Assembly: GCA_020912385.1 (NCBI GenBank)
Contig: CP087209.1
Span: forward strand, 1,798,001 to 1,862,000
DNA: 64,000 nt
Reading direction: 5' to 3'
Origin: Neofusicoccum parvum
Taxonomy: Eukaryota; Ascomycota; Dothideomycetes; Botryosphaeriales; Botryosphaeriaceae
Both the position numbers and the translations under genes were made by a program. Within the stretch, counting starts at the first letter, position 1. Each line of letters opens with the position of its first letter. Shown here piece after piece: positions 44,656-56,282 of this stretch. Under the pieces are notes generated by a model. The model was given only the letters and a program-made list of their open reading frames with translations. It made no database searches and was not told where the DNA came from.

Positions 44656-47600
44656 GCCGCACGCGTGCACAGCTGATGCATCGGGGGAGGGTTTTGGGTT
44701 CGCGCGTTCGAGGCGCTTCGGTGGGCAAGGCAAGCGATGGGACATGGGCACGGGGTTTTGGATCTCGTTTGTTTGATTCCCCTTTTGATATCTGTCTTTT
44801 CTGTCATCACAAATCAAAAAAGAGTCCCCGGTCAATGTGGGCGGTGGCTCTTATTAGAAGCTCTTCTCTTTCTCTTATGATTTCCCATATTCCTCATACA
44901 TCTACGGCCGTCTCTCACATACGATCTCTTTGCAGTATGGTGGAAGAGGAGCTTGATACCAGGTCACGGTCGTTTGGCGTGTTTGCAGCGGCGTCAATGG
45001 CGCAGCAAAGGGCACATCACAAAAAGGGAGAGGGAGGACGCGTCTACATACATGCAGTACTCCAATAAACCGCTAGAAATACCTAATGCACTTATGTAAA
45101 AGACGGAAAGCTTGCAAGGTGAGAAGGTGCAAATTAGCTGTCTCGACCAACCATGCCACGAATCCCGCGAGGCGTCCACTGCGCGCCTGCGGTCTGCAGG
45201 GAGGATTCGCGCCGAAACACGGCGCCGCGAGCGGCCGGGCGGGCGGCGCGGGAAATGGAGAACTGGCTGGGGGAGATACCCACTTGGCTCCTTACCTCAC
45301 AAATGACGACGACGACCGCCCACGGGTTGCCTTTCTTTCCTCCCCCGACTGTCTCGGGACTTTTCTCGAAAGGAAACATCTTCGAAACGCTCGACGGGGA
45401 GCCGCGCCCGCCAATTGATGCCCTGCACTACCCCCCACCGCGCCGCGAATTTCGCCGCGGCGGAGGAATAATGGAGGCTGCGATTGGGGCTCTGATTTTA
45501 CCCGTCAAACACACACACCCCCTTCGGCAATCCCGCTGCCAACGGTGGCGGCCAGGGCAGAGCAGGTTGTCTGCCCAGCAGTGAGAGAGAGAGAGGGAGA
45601 GCAATTGCCGCTTCTTCGTACCGCGGCGGTGGACCATGACAAACAGGCACGGCGCATCCTTGCAGCCACCACCACGGAGCTCTCGAATGCTTTCGCACTA
45701 CCGCCAGACGCAGGGTGATTGTCGATGCAACGGGCGGTGGGAAAAAGCAAAAAAACCACAGACTGGATGGAGGCTAGCTGCGCGTCTGCCTGAGGCAAGA
45801 AATGCTCGGCCCGGCTGGCGATTCCTTCTCGGCCGACGGTTCCTCCATTGGGGCAACGACGGTGGCCGGTTTCGCCCAATGAGGCACCGCGTGGTAGGGA
45901 TGATGCGTCGGGTCGATGCGTGGTTAAAGTGTGGGTTTTCCCTCCCAACTCCTCCCACGCTGCGGGATGCATCCCGACGACCACGCGGTGGCGGCGTCGG
46001 CGTCGGCGTCGGCGAGAAAAAAAAGGGTCAGGCAGCTGCAGGTGCATGCGATCACGATGGAGACGCACATCCAGAGTTGGTGGCTGGAAGGCGTGGTTTC
46101 CTGGGGTGCCTGTCGATCTGTTCGCTCTTTTGGGTTGTGTGCCTGGGCTGGTTGCTCCACACGCCCCTCCCCCCTTTCATTCGCCCATCACTGCCGCCGG
46201 CTGCACTTGCCTCAGGCACTCGAGGGCTGTGTTTGCCTGTGATTGACTTCAGAGGACGTTGGCAAGAAAGCGGGAAGGGGCACGGTCCTTCGGTTAGCCG
46301 TTAGCGAGAGACAGCGAGGGCAGTGAGGGGGATGGATGAGGCTCGGGGAGAGGCTCGAGCAGCGTGGTGCGCCTGTCCGTCAGGCGACTGGATGCGTGTG
46401 CGGCGAGGGGAAACAAGCGTTGCTGCATGGCGGATCGGAGGGCCAGGCGTGCTGTGGAGCTGTGCGTGGTGGGACATGCTCGCTGCTCTGTGTTTGCGTG
46501 CCCGTGGACCTGCTCGTGCTGCGTCTGCGTCTGCGCCTGCGCCTGTGGGCCTGCATGTCGGTGCTCGTGCTGCTGCAGGTGCCGGTGCCTGCGTCTTCGA
46601 CGAGCATGCCTGTGGCGCAGAAGCACTTGGGGATGGGACAGGCTTGCATGTGCCTTCGAGCTGCCGTCGCCGGGTCGTTTCCACGGCGGGCCCGAGCAGC
46701 GGGTGGCTTGGGTCCCTTGTGCGTCCTGCCGCCGTCACTGAGTCGTGATGCACAGGCACATCCGCTCCGTCGGGAGTTGGTGGCGTTTGCGGAGGCCATA
46801 CGTCCGGGCAGCGCGTTTTGCCATCCCGTCAACCTCTTGCACGGAGAATCTCAGGAGGCGGCGAGAGTTGACTTTCCGTCCCGCGGCTTGGCGGCTCCTC
46901 TGCGACGTCCGGCTCTAGGCGACGCGGTGATGAAGCTCTGGGTTGAGTCGCGCCGATGGCCGTGATGATCGCAGCTGATGTGCAAAGAGGCGCCGACGCC
47001 CGGACACAAGTTTCGCAAAGCACGGCCGGGGGGCACTGCAGAAACGCATCGCCTTGACTGCCCCCCTGCGCTCTCACCCCCAAACGGTGGGACGGCTGGT
47101 GCGCCGATGACGAACAACCCCTGCACCCATCGAAAAGCCCAGCTCCCCTCTGTGCTGTGCCACTGTGCGGCCTCAGTTGGGGGCGAGCTTTATTGTGGAC
47201 TCTGGCTGCGGCACAGACGGTGCTGGCTGCCTGTGTGCCGGCGACTTCGGTAGTCGGCAAGCGCCAGAACTACTGGCGCAAATCACAGACGGTGACATGT
47301 GGGCGTCCAACGTCCCTTCGTCCCTTCGACCCCTCGTCCCCTCGTCCCCTCGTCCCCTCGTCGCCTGCTGAGTCAGTGGGCTCAGCGTGCCCACCGCGCC
47401 GATGCGCGAAATAGTCACGGTGTGCTGGCAATCGCTCACTGAATTCCCCAGCCAGGACGCTGCACAGATCTCTTGGCCCGGCGGCATCGTCGATACGAAA
47501 CTCAGGGTCTCATCTGGTATGTTCATGCAGCTCTTGGACGAGCCGTCTTCTCTGCATGGCCCGAGCCGGCCTGGTGGGTGCGCGGAGTCGTGTCAGCACA

Positions 47601-48115
47601 TTAACTCCCCTTGGCAGATTCGCGAGCTGGCAGGAACGATGGAGGTCTCAGATGGGGCGGGCTCGCAGGCGAAGTGAGGATGCGAGACGGCGGGGCAAGG
47701 GCACGCCGGTATAGAGACTCAGCGGTATAGGCGCTCGGGCTCTATTGGATTTTAGAGCCAGACTGGACCTGCCTCTTTCGCCCATGAAACACGCCCTCCT
47801 GAGCCTTTGGGGACGTGTCCGGGCTCTCGGGAGTCGTCAGCCTCCTAAAATCTCACCACGGTGACTCGCAGCGGGCAGGAAGGTTAAACGTCGGCCACGG
47901 TCCGCCTGCAGCCGTTGCAACGGCCTGAACACCGCCCTCCAGGCCCGTGGTGGTGCGCTCGCACCCGCAGAGAGCATCATGGAAATCGGTCCGCAAGCGC
48001 GACTAGTGGAACGAAGAGAATAGACGCTGGTATTGACTCGAACCGCAATAAATCTTCTATACTACCCAAATATGTATGCCACAAGAAGTCAAGATTGCCT
48101 CGCAGAGGCCCCGTC
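44656..48115. other. Large GC-rich gene-free region
   Basis: About 3.5 kb. Frames of 200-300 codons exist on both strands but are mutually overlapping, Arg/Ala/Pro/Gly-rich and without domains. Simple sequences include a tgcgtctgcgcctg stretch near 46520 and an octamer array at 47311-47366. It contains the 3' flanks of the rhodopsin-domain gene and of the P450. Confidence 0.5.
47311..47366. repeat. Tandem octamer repeat, seven units
   Basis: Seven consecutive 8-bp units of the form CGTCCCYT with few mismatches (one CGACCCCT and a final CGTCGCCT). Minisatellite in non-coding sequence. Confidence 0.85.
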
Positions 48116-49743
48116 TCACACGACCGGCGCCCTCCTATCAATGGTGATCCACATGTCGGCGAAGTAGCTGACGCCGCCCTTGACGAGGTACTTGCCCGGC
48201 TCCGTCGGGTTCAGCATCGTCGGCTTAAAGGTGCGGAAGAACTGGAGCGGCGCCTTGAACAGCTCCATGTTGGCAATTTCCCGGCCGAGACAGATGCGCG
48301 CTCCGTAGCCGAACGCCATGTTGTACTTGTTCATCTCCTTCGTCTTCTCCTCGCTCTCCAGCCACCGCTCCGGCTTGAACACGTCGGCGTCGTCGCCGTA
48401 GATCTTCGGGTCGCGGTGGACGAGCCACGGGTTGCAGGTGATCTCGGTGCCCTCGGGCACGTACTTGCCGTACAGCTCCATGCCGCCCTTCGGCGCAAGC
48501 CGCGGGAAGATGTTCGGTGCCGAGGGGTTGAGACGCATGCTTTCCTTGACGCAGGCAACGTAGTAAGGGCAGTGCTCGAGCACTTCCATGTACTGAGGCA
48601 TCTCCGACAGCTTACCGGCACGGGTGACCGAGTCAAGCTCAACCATAAGCTTTTCGTACTTCTCCGGGTTCGACATGATGTGGACCATCATGGCTTGGAA
48701 GGCAGTTCCGGTGGTATCGGCGCCGGCGAGGAGAACCAGGAGAATCTCTGCTCTGATGTACTCGAGATCCAGCGGCTTGCCCTCGTCATCACGGGCGTCA
48801 ATGAACCTGCACGCGTGAGAAAGAGCTGCCGGCAGTGCTCCAAAGGGCGTACTCACGTCTGAAGCAGGTCAATCCTGCCGTTGGTGTTCCCCTCCTCGAT
48901 GTCCTTGAAGCGCTGGGCAATGAGCTTGTCACGGAACCTCATCAATGTGCCAATGCCGGACTCCTGCTCGGGGCTCGCGACCAGGTACTTCTCGCCAAAC
49001 CACGTGCTCTTCACCCAATTGGTGAAGGGATAGCAGCGTGCCATGATGCCGAAGGGGACGAGGCCATCGTGGAAGCCCTGGATGAGGCCCTCGACGTCCT
49101 TGCCCTGCTCGATAAAGCCGAATGGAGCACCAAAGCCAACCTCGGAGATGATGTCATAGGCCATGTAGACAGCCCAGGGCGCAAAGTCAAACTTGTCGCC
49201 CGTCCGGGCAAACGAGTGGTCGACCTTCTTGACCCACTCCTTCATGCGCGCGTCGATCAGCGGCTCCATCTTCTTGATGTTGCTGAAGCTGTAGGGCGAG
49301 GCGGCGATCTTGCGGAAGTAGGAGTGCTGCTTGTGGTCTTGCATGTTGAACAGCGACTCGGTCTTGCCGAAGCTGCCGGTGATGTAGTGCTTGGACTTGT
49401 TCGCATTGCGGTGGTAGATCTCGGGAAGCTTGGCGGCATCGCTCACCAGGAGCATGGTGGGGGTGATGCGGATGACCGGGCCTGCGGTCGAGCTGTCAGT
49501 CCAGCCATTGGCGCCAGGATGCTGCGGTCGAGCCTTACCATGCTGCTTGTGAAGCTCTCGGAAGGTCTGGCACTCGTCCTCCTTGACATTGTGGTAGGTA
49601 ATCCAGAGGCGTGTGACGCTGCCCCAGAAGCTGCCGGGGAACTTGGAGAGCGGGTGGAGGAAGCGGTAGTAGGCTATCTGAGAGAGCACCTTGTAGGCAA
49701 TGTAGGCAAAGAAAGCCAGAACGAGCTTCGAGAGGATCGCCAT
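48116..49743 (-). CDS. Cytochrome P450 monooxygenase (pisatin demethylase-like group)
   Basis: Three exons: 49743-49539, 49481-48857 and 48806-48116 (introns 57 and 50 nt), 506 aa. It is an ER-anchored heme monooxygenase; the substrate cannot be told from sequence. The N-terminal membrane anchor is MAILSKLVLAFFAYIAYKVL, followed by a Pro-containing hinge (FLHPLSKFPGSFW). The I-helix oxygen-activation motif is AGADTTGT, the K-helix ExxR is KESMR, the PERF-like block is FKPERW, and the heme loop is FGYGARICLGREIA (nt about 48276-48314, cysteine ligand present). All essential motifs are intact. The resemblance to the pisatin demethylase/benzoate hydroxylase-type fungal P450s is from general pattern only. 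It is divergent from the MFS transporter, 1.2 kb apart, suggesting a shared job such as a detoxification or catabolic step. Confidence 0.95.
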
Positions 49744-50975
49744 GGTTTGGTCTTTGTGGCACAGCAGCTGCGCTGGGCGTGCAAGCACATAAAAAGAGAG
49801 CGGGAGCGCGGGCAGGAGAGCTCCCACGAATAGAGGGTCTCGCTTTACACACAGCTCCTTGCAAGCTGGCAGAGATAAAAATTGGAGCTTGTCGGCGCCA
49901 GTATCGGGCGACAGGAGCCCATAGCTCCGCGGGAACTGGGCACAGCAGCCCTTGGACAGCGGGCCAAGCGCGGGTTGCGGACGGCGAAGGATGGCAGATG
50001 CATTGTCGGGGCCTGAAGAAGAAGTGGATCGGTCGCGCACGATTCAGGCTGCAGATGGCAATGCATATTGGGTGTTTGGGCCGGGAGGGTCCCCAGTGCT
50101 GTGCCGCGCGGGAGGCAGCGGGCGTTGGTCCAGAAGAGCGAGCCCCGAGCACGTCCCGCACCTCCCCTGCCCGCCCGATCTGCGCTCGCTTGCAACGGCC
50201 ACCCATGCGCCGCCCGGGGAGCCGCGGCTTGCTTCCGTCCACTCACCACCGTGCCACTCTGCACCCAACTGCTCCCTCGCGCCCCCGCCGCCGCCCAGCT
50301 GTGCCTGGGATGCCCCGGTTTATCTCGATAGCTGTTGCACGTCCCGCCAGATCCAGCACGCCGCCAGGGACAGTCACGCCGAGATGACCGCTTGCGTGTT
50401 TGACTGCCTGCTCGACTGCGGCGTGGACGAGTTGGGCCCACGCCAATCACCATCTGCTGGCGTATACGCTTATGCACCGCGCCTCTCCTATGCCTCTCTC
50501 CGATGGGCTGATATGGCAGCCGCTGAAGCTCCACTGGCGCCACCCTTGCCGCATGTGTCTGCTCGCTTCCCAAAACGATGCCGCCCCCAAGGGTCCAGCA
50601 CGCCGCTTGCCACGCTTGCCTCGTGGTTGCGCGGGAGCTTAGCCAACGTTTTTTATTCTCCGGCCACGCATGCCGCTTGCGGCCTTTGTGATAGAGCTAG
50701 CCGTTCTCTGTCCGCGCTGCTCGGCATGAGCGGCGGAGATCAGTGACTTGAATAGCGGAAATCATGTCCGTCCGCATCCGTGAACCTTGGAAAAATTCCT
50801 CATGATGCTTGCTTATGCTTGCTTTTGGGGCGCCTCGCTAGCCCCGGTGTCGTTGGCTGGTGGCTGGTGCTGCCAGACGTGAGGCCTGGCGTCTGATATC
50901 TAGGCCCTGTGTCCTTCCAATCACTTGCTTCCTCGTCTCAATTGCATCTTGCTTTTGCCCTCTAGACCTGTCAAC
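49744..50975. promoter_or_regulatory. Shared upstream region of the P450 and MFS transporter genes
   Basis: 1.23 kb between divergent start codons. The transporter side ends in a T/C-rich leader (cttgcttttgccctctagacc). Open frames here are GC-driven. No clear TATA or regulator half-sites could be assigned by eye. Confidence 0.4.
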
Positions 50976-52915
50976 ATGGTGCTCCAAGGCAGAACTCTCT
51001 ACCGCACTGCCGTCACTGCCGGCAGTCTCGGCTTCATCACATTCGGATGGGATGCTGGTGTTCTCGGAGGAGTTCTGCTCACTCCGGACTTCCAGGAGGC
51101 CATTGGCGTACGTCCTGTCTTCACTGAACTCCCAATTGACAGTCGCTGACGACATGTAGTATCCCAACACCACCATCATTTCCATGGTGACCTCTGTCTT
51201 CTTACTGGCATCATGGCTGGGCTGCGTCATCATCTCAACATTTGGCATGAGGATGGGTAGAAGAAGCTGGATCATCGCTGGCGAAGTTGTGCAGATTATA
51301 GGCACAATCATCAGCGCGACCAGCTACAGCTACGGACAATTGATTGCCGGACGCGTGTTGATTGTAAGTACTTAGCTTTTACGTCGGTCTAAGTGGTAAT
51401 GCTTACACAGTTGTAGGGTGTTGGCAATGGCTTCTGCACGTCTATGATCCCCGTCTACGTTGCCGAGATGGCAATCAGCGTCAAGGTCCGCGGAGCATCA
51501 GTCAACTTCATGATCTGTTCCGCGGCAGCTGGCATTGCGTTGGCTTACTGGGTGTAAGTATTTTGCTTCTTCCGCTGCAAGCACGCATTGATACTTATGT
51601 GGCTGCAGCGACTTCGGCATGACCTTCGCCACCGGCCAGGTGGTCTGGCGATTCCCCGTGGCCCTCCAAATCATGTGGTCGCTCCTCACCCTGGCCTTCA
51701 TCTGGCCCACGCCGGATACGCCTCGTTACTACTATGCGAAGGGTCGTAATGAGCAAGGTGACAACACACTCGAGCGCCTTTACGGGAAGGCTTTGGACGA
51801 CCATGAGGTCTCACAGTCCAGGAAGGATATCCTGGCTTCGATTGAGCTCGAGAAGGTTGCAACTGCCTCGCTCCGTCTCAAGGACTTCTTCTGGGATACT
51901 TCGGACTTGCAGGCGGCACGCCGTATCCGCACTGGCGTCATTCTTGTCGGAATTGGCTATCTAATTGGAACGGACATGGTCTACTACTACATGACCACTA
52001 TCTTCCAGACGTAAGTCCACAACCTTATTCACCTCTTACGCCAATTATCTGACCGTTTCCAGTTACATTGGTCTCCCGGCTGTCACTTCTTCTGCGCTTG
52101 CAGCTGTCGCCACCACTGTTCTGACCATCACCAACTTCATGGGCGTTACTTTCATGGAGAAGCTGGGCCGCCGTACCTGGCTGATCGCTGGTGCCGTTGG
52201 ACAAACAATTTTCATGGCAACTTTCACGGGCTTGATGTCGAGCCCGGGTGCGAAGACAGGAGCCGCTGCGGCCGCTATGCTCTTTGGCTGGATTGCCGTA
52301 TTCGGACCAACCTGGGGTAAGCACGAACAAAACACCCCCCAGAAGTCTGTATGCAAAGCATGAGCTCGCCTAAACTGACTCGGATTTTTTTTATTGCCAC
52401 ACAGGCCCCGTTCCCTACGTTTACAGCTCAGAGATCATGCCGCTTCGCTACCGCCACATTGGATTCTCCCTGTCCGTCAGTGCGCAGTGGCTCTCGGCTT
52501 TCCTGACCACGTTCGCCGGCCCCATCGCCATTGCAGACACCAGCGTCGGCTGGAAGACGTGGATCTGGTTCCTGGTCTTCAACGTCATTGCCGGTCCTTA
52601 TGGTGAGCCCTTCTCCATACGAGTACACACCACTGACCCCTGTCTTCCTCCCCCACACCTCCACCAAAGACTGTTGTTTACAGTCGTCACCCCTGAACTA
52701 CACGTAAACGCTAATCCTCGCTTTCCTCCACAGTCTACTTCTGCTGCCCTGAAACCCGCGGCCGCACGCTCGAGGAGGTCGATCTCATCTTCATGTCCGA
52801 GCGCCTGGAGAACACGGCTGCCGCGAAGCAGCTCCACCACACCGCTTCCATCTCCAGCACCAGCACCGAGAACGCGGCTGAGCGGGGATCTGTCTCTCCC
52901 GTTAAGGAGGGCTGA
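50976..52915 (+). CDS. MFS sugar-porter family transporter
   Basis: Seven exons: 50976-51107, 51160-51363, 51417-51553, 51609-52010, 52063-52316, 52405-52602 and 52734-52915, joined to 502 aa. It is a twelve-helix plasma-membrane sugar or sugar-acid transporter by family; the substrate is unknown. Signatures: helix 1 GFITFGWDAGVLGG, loop 2-3 GMRMGRRSW, GRVLIGVGNGF, PVYVAEMA, loop 8-9 EKLGRRTW, the SSEIMPLRYRHIGF block, and the C-terminal PETRGRTLEEVD. The central loop carries PRYYYAKGR and the charged region expected in sugar porters. The C-terminal tail is Ser/Thr-rich. Introns are 51-131 nt; the longest (52603-52733) is CT-rich. Phases of all seven exons agree. Its divergent neighbour is a P450. 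Confidence 0.95.
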
Positions 52916-53693
52916 GCATGCTGGCTTCCTATCTCTTTGGCGTAGAAAGACCTATTTTGACGGAGGAGGGCTACATACCAGGATTTAGAGGGCGAACCAT
53001 TCAGAAGCGTCGAGGGCATACTTGTGGTGTCTATGATGATCACTCGCTAAGAACCAGTGCTTTACAGAGTGCAACGACGGCGGTAGTGGATACTGGTGGA
53101 AGGGGATAACCGAACGCCGAATTCCTGGATTTCTGGAACTTGGCATGATACTTATGAGTCAATCTTTAATACTAATGTCTTGAACAATCAAAAGAACGGC
53201 TCCTAGCTACCGTGACGAATGCTTGAATATAGGAAGATGAGGGCTTAAGGGGCACCAACATCAGCCCTAGTTGCTCCATCCTGGCTTCTTGAAGTTTCCC
53301 CCTTCACTTCCTCCATGTACGACGACTCCATAAACAACCGTGCTGTCAAGTTCACCAGCATACACCACAGCCACTCACAGCACAGGAAATTCCATCACAA
53401 CACACGGCATTCAAAATCCATTAAAATTCGTCATCGATCCGCACACTCCACGCAAAATGCCGCCGCCCATACACACTGCTGAACGATGCTACCCACCCAG
53501 GTTGACTGACGTTCCAACCGGCCGCCAGGAGACGCCATGCTTCTTTTTTGAAATTTTGCCCTTTCCGTACAACCCATCCTCTAAACGCCTGTGACGACAC
53601 AAAAGGTCCATGGTATACAGCTTTCGATGACCTGAAACTCATCCAGCGTCTTTTCTTCCTCGCCCACCCCAAGAAAAAAATCGCACTTGCAAA
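52916..53693. other. Intergenic between convergent genes
   Basis: Contains the 3' flanks of the MFS transporter and of PFS2. Only short ORFs; nothing else recognised. Confidence 0.6.
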
Positions 53694-55757
53694 TCACCTC
53701 GGCCTCCTGTACCTGCCCTGCCTCATCTGCTCCTGCAGGCTCTCCTTCTGGCTCGGTAGCGGCCCTCTCTTCCTCACGTTGGGATTGCCGTTCGGTCCAC
53801 CATTGGCGCCACCATCACCACCTAGCATGTCCTGCGGAGGCTGTCCGCCCTGCATGGGCGGCGGCGGGAATCCAGGGAAGCCGGGCGGGAACGGCGGCGG
53901 TATTCCGCCCGGGAAGCCCTGGAAGCCTGGAGGCGGCGGCGGAAACGCGCCAGCTTGGCCACCGTTCGGCGGCGGGACTGGAGGTAGTGGGATCTGTCCG
54001 TTGCGGATCATCTCTGCGAGCTTGTTGGGGTCCATGCCGGGAGGTAGGGCGGGGATGCCACCAGGGCCGGGGAACGGCGGGGCACCTGATCCAGGAAGCG
54101 GCGGCATGTTGATGGGAACGATGGGCCCATTGGAGGCAGGGCCACCAAGACCGGGGAGCTGAGCACCGCCCGTGCTGGAACCGTCGGTGAAGCCCAAGCC
54201 AGGAAGACCGGGCAGAGTGGGCTGCTTCGTGGGCATCTTCTGATCCACGAGGCCTTCAGACTCATCCTCGGCTTCCTGCTCCTCCTCTTCTTGCTGTCTC
54301 CGGCGGGCGTCGCGGCGGTCGTAGATACCTTGGGCTTCGGCGGCAGCTTGGCCGATGTGATATCTGTCATTGAAGGGAACGGTCTCTCCAGGGCGCGCCC
54401 GTGTCCAGAACCGAGTGATACGATCGTTCGAGCCAGAAGCGAGGATGTGTCCAAGAGGGTGCCAGTCGAGAGTCCAAATAGCGAAGTCATGGGCTTGCGG
54501 AACGCGATGGGCCGGATAGATGGTTTGCGCCGGAGCGTTCGAAGGGTCGGGGCTGTCATATGGGGAGACGCTTGGTTCAATACCGGGGGGCGCATTCTGT
54601 TCGTCCAGGAGGTAGTGGTGGAGGCTGCCGTCAACCCCTCCAGTGGATAGCAGGTTGCGATGAATCGGGTGCCATGCCAAGGTGGTGATATCCTTTTCAT
54701 GCCCACGTAGGAGTAGAACGTCGCGCATCATTCGTAGGTCGAATATCCTCGCGGTGTGGTCTCTCGCACAGGTGGCGAGGAGCTGGCCTTGAGTGCGCTC
54801 AAAAGAGGTCTTGGAGATGGTGTTCTTGTGGCCATGCAGGGTAGTCAAGCAGCGTCCGGTGCGCGGGTCCCACAACTTGATCTGATGGTCCTTGGAGCCA
54901 GACACCAGCAAGCCCTTGGTAGGATGCCAGTCGACCGTCTTGGCCTCCCAGCCGTGGCCGGTTAGGGTAGACTCCTCAATGCCACCAGCAAAATCGAAGA
55001 TCTTCAGCGTTGCATCGTCCGAGGCGGTAACGAACTTGGAGTCAGTGGGCGCAAAGGCCAGATCACGGATAGGCTCATTATGGGCTTGCAGAGCTTTGAC
55101 GTTGTTGAAGTTGGTCTGCCAGTATTTCACCACGCCGTCTTGGTCGGCGGATACCAGCCAGTCGTCGCTGTGCGAGTACTGCGCGGCGCGGATGGCAGAG
55201 TCGTGGGCCTGCATGATAGTCTCGAAATTGAATCCCATACCATTCCACAACGTAAACTCTCCGCTTGTCGAGCCTGTGAGCAGGCGCCTACCCTCCGGGG
55301 TCCATCGTACGACATTGATGGGGTGCTTGACCTTGTTCAACGAGGCGTGCAGGTGCTTTGCGGGTATCGTCTCGGCGGCGGCGGACAGGCGGGCGAGCGG
55401 CGGGAGCATCTACAGCGCGTCAGACACGGGTACAGGGAGCACCCTGAGCAGAAGCAGCAACGTGGACATACGTCAACCATGTAGCTGATGCTGGGGCGTT
55501 CGGTTTCGACAGACGGAAGGCCCTGGTAGCGCGGACGGCGATTGCGCGCCCACTGCACCATTGTCGAGCCATAGTCGGTGGCGGCACCTGCAGAAAGGTC
55601 AAATTGGCGTGCACCAGGGACATATGGGCCTGAGCCTGTTGGTGCGGTGGCGGTGGCCGCAACGTGCTTGCGGGGGGAGGGAAGGCAACTCACGGCGGGC
55701 TCTGGTGCGCGGAATGCCGTCGTGGCCGCCGGTCTGGTAGTGGAACTCGCGGTCCAT
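53694..55757 (-). CDS. PFS2: Polyadenylation factor subunit 2 (PFS2/WDR33-like WD40 protein)
   Basis: Three exons: 55757-55694, 55587-55472 and 55409-53694, 631 aa. PFS2 is the WD40 scaffold of the cleavage and polyadenylation factor that recognises the poly(A) signal in nuclear pre-mRNA. The N-terminus [20 protein letters not shown] leads into [17 protein letters not shown] and [10 protein letters not shown], hallmarks of the family just before the propeller. WD40 repeats run from about residue 80 to 380 ([106 protein letters not shown]). After a Glu-rich linker the C-terminal 180 residues are Pro/Gly/Met-rich ([13 protein letters not shown]), as in other filamentous fungi, ending basic. It is divergent from DGAT1. 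Confidence 0.95.
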
Positions 55758-56282
55758 GGCGCAGGCGGATCAGTGTCGGGCGGTCTGTCACCAGGCGCAA
55801 GGGAGCAGGGGCAGACGGGGCGCGGGGTGCGGCATGGAGTCGCGCGGGCTGGAGTCGCGGAGCTCGACGCGCAGCAACGGCGACGGCGAGTGACGACGGC
55901 AAGCCGCAACTTCGGCACCAGCCACACCATGCTGCGCCACAGCGGGCAAGGGCGGAGCGCCGCTGGCCCTGGGGCCCTTGGCCGTGGCCGTGGCCGTGGC
56001 CGTGGCCGGGCGGATCCTGGGCGGCGCGACACGCTGCAGCGCGCCAAAAACGCTCAACGAGCTCTCCGCATGTGCCGCTGATTGGGGCCCGCCCAAGAAT
56101 GTTGCGCTCCAAGCTGCTCGCGATAGAGTCGCTCTGCGCGCCACGGCCCTCCTTCCCTTCTCCTCGATCCCCTCCGTGAGGACCAATGCGCCGCGCTGTC
56201 CCTCTTAGCTGGCCCTCTCCCTGAGCTGTCACCCCACCGCCACGCCTCTCTCCGCGCCTTCCCAGAGCAGCCACCTGCCCCA
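55758..56282. promoter_or_regulatory. Bidirectional promoter region, PFS2 / DGAT1
   Basis: 525 bp between divergent ATGs. GC-rich with a run of ggccgt repeats near 55980-56010. Frames across it are low-complexity and unsupported. Confidence 0.45.

Noticed and set aside
44109..45068. 319-aa frame overlapping the end of the rhodopsin-domain gene, plus a 238-aa antisense frame
   Set aside because: Arg-rich shadow frames of a GC-biased last exon; the spliced rhodopsin-domain frame is supported by family motifs.
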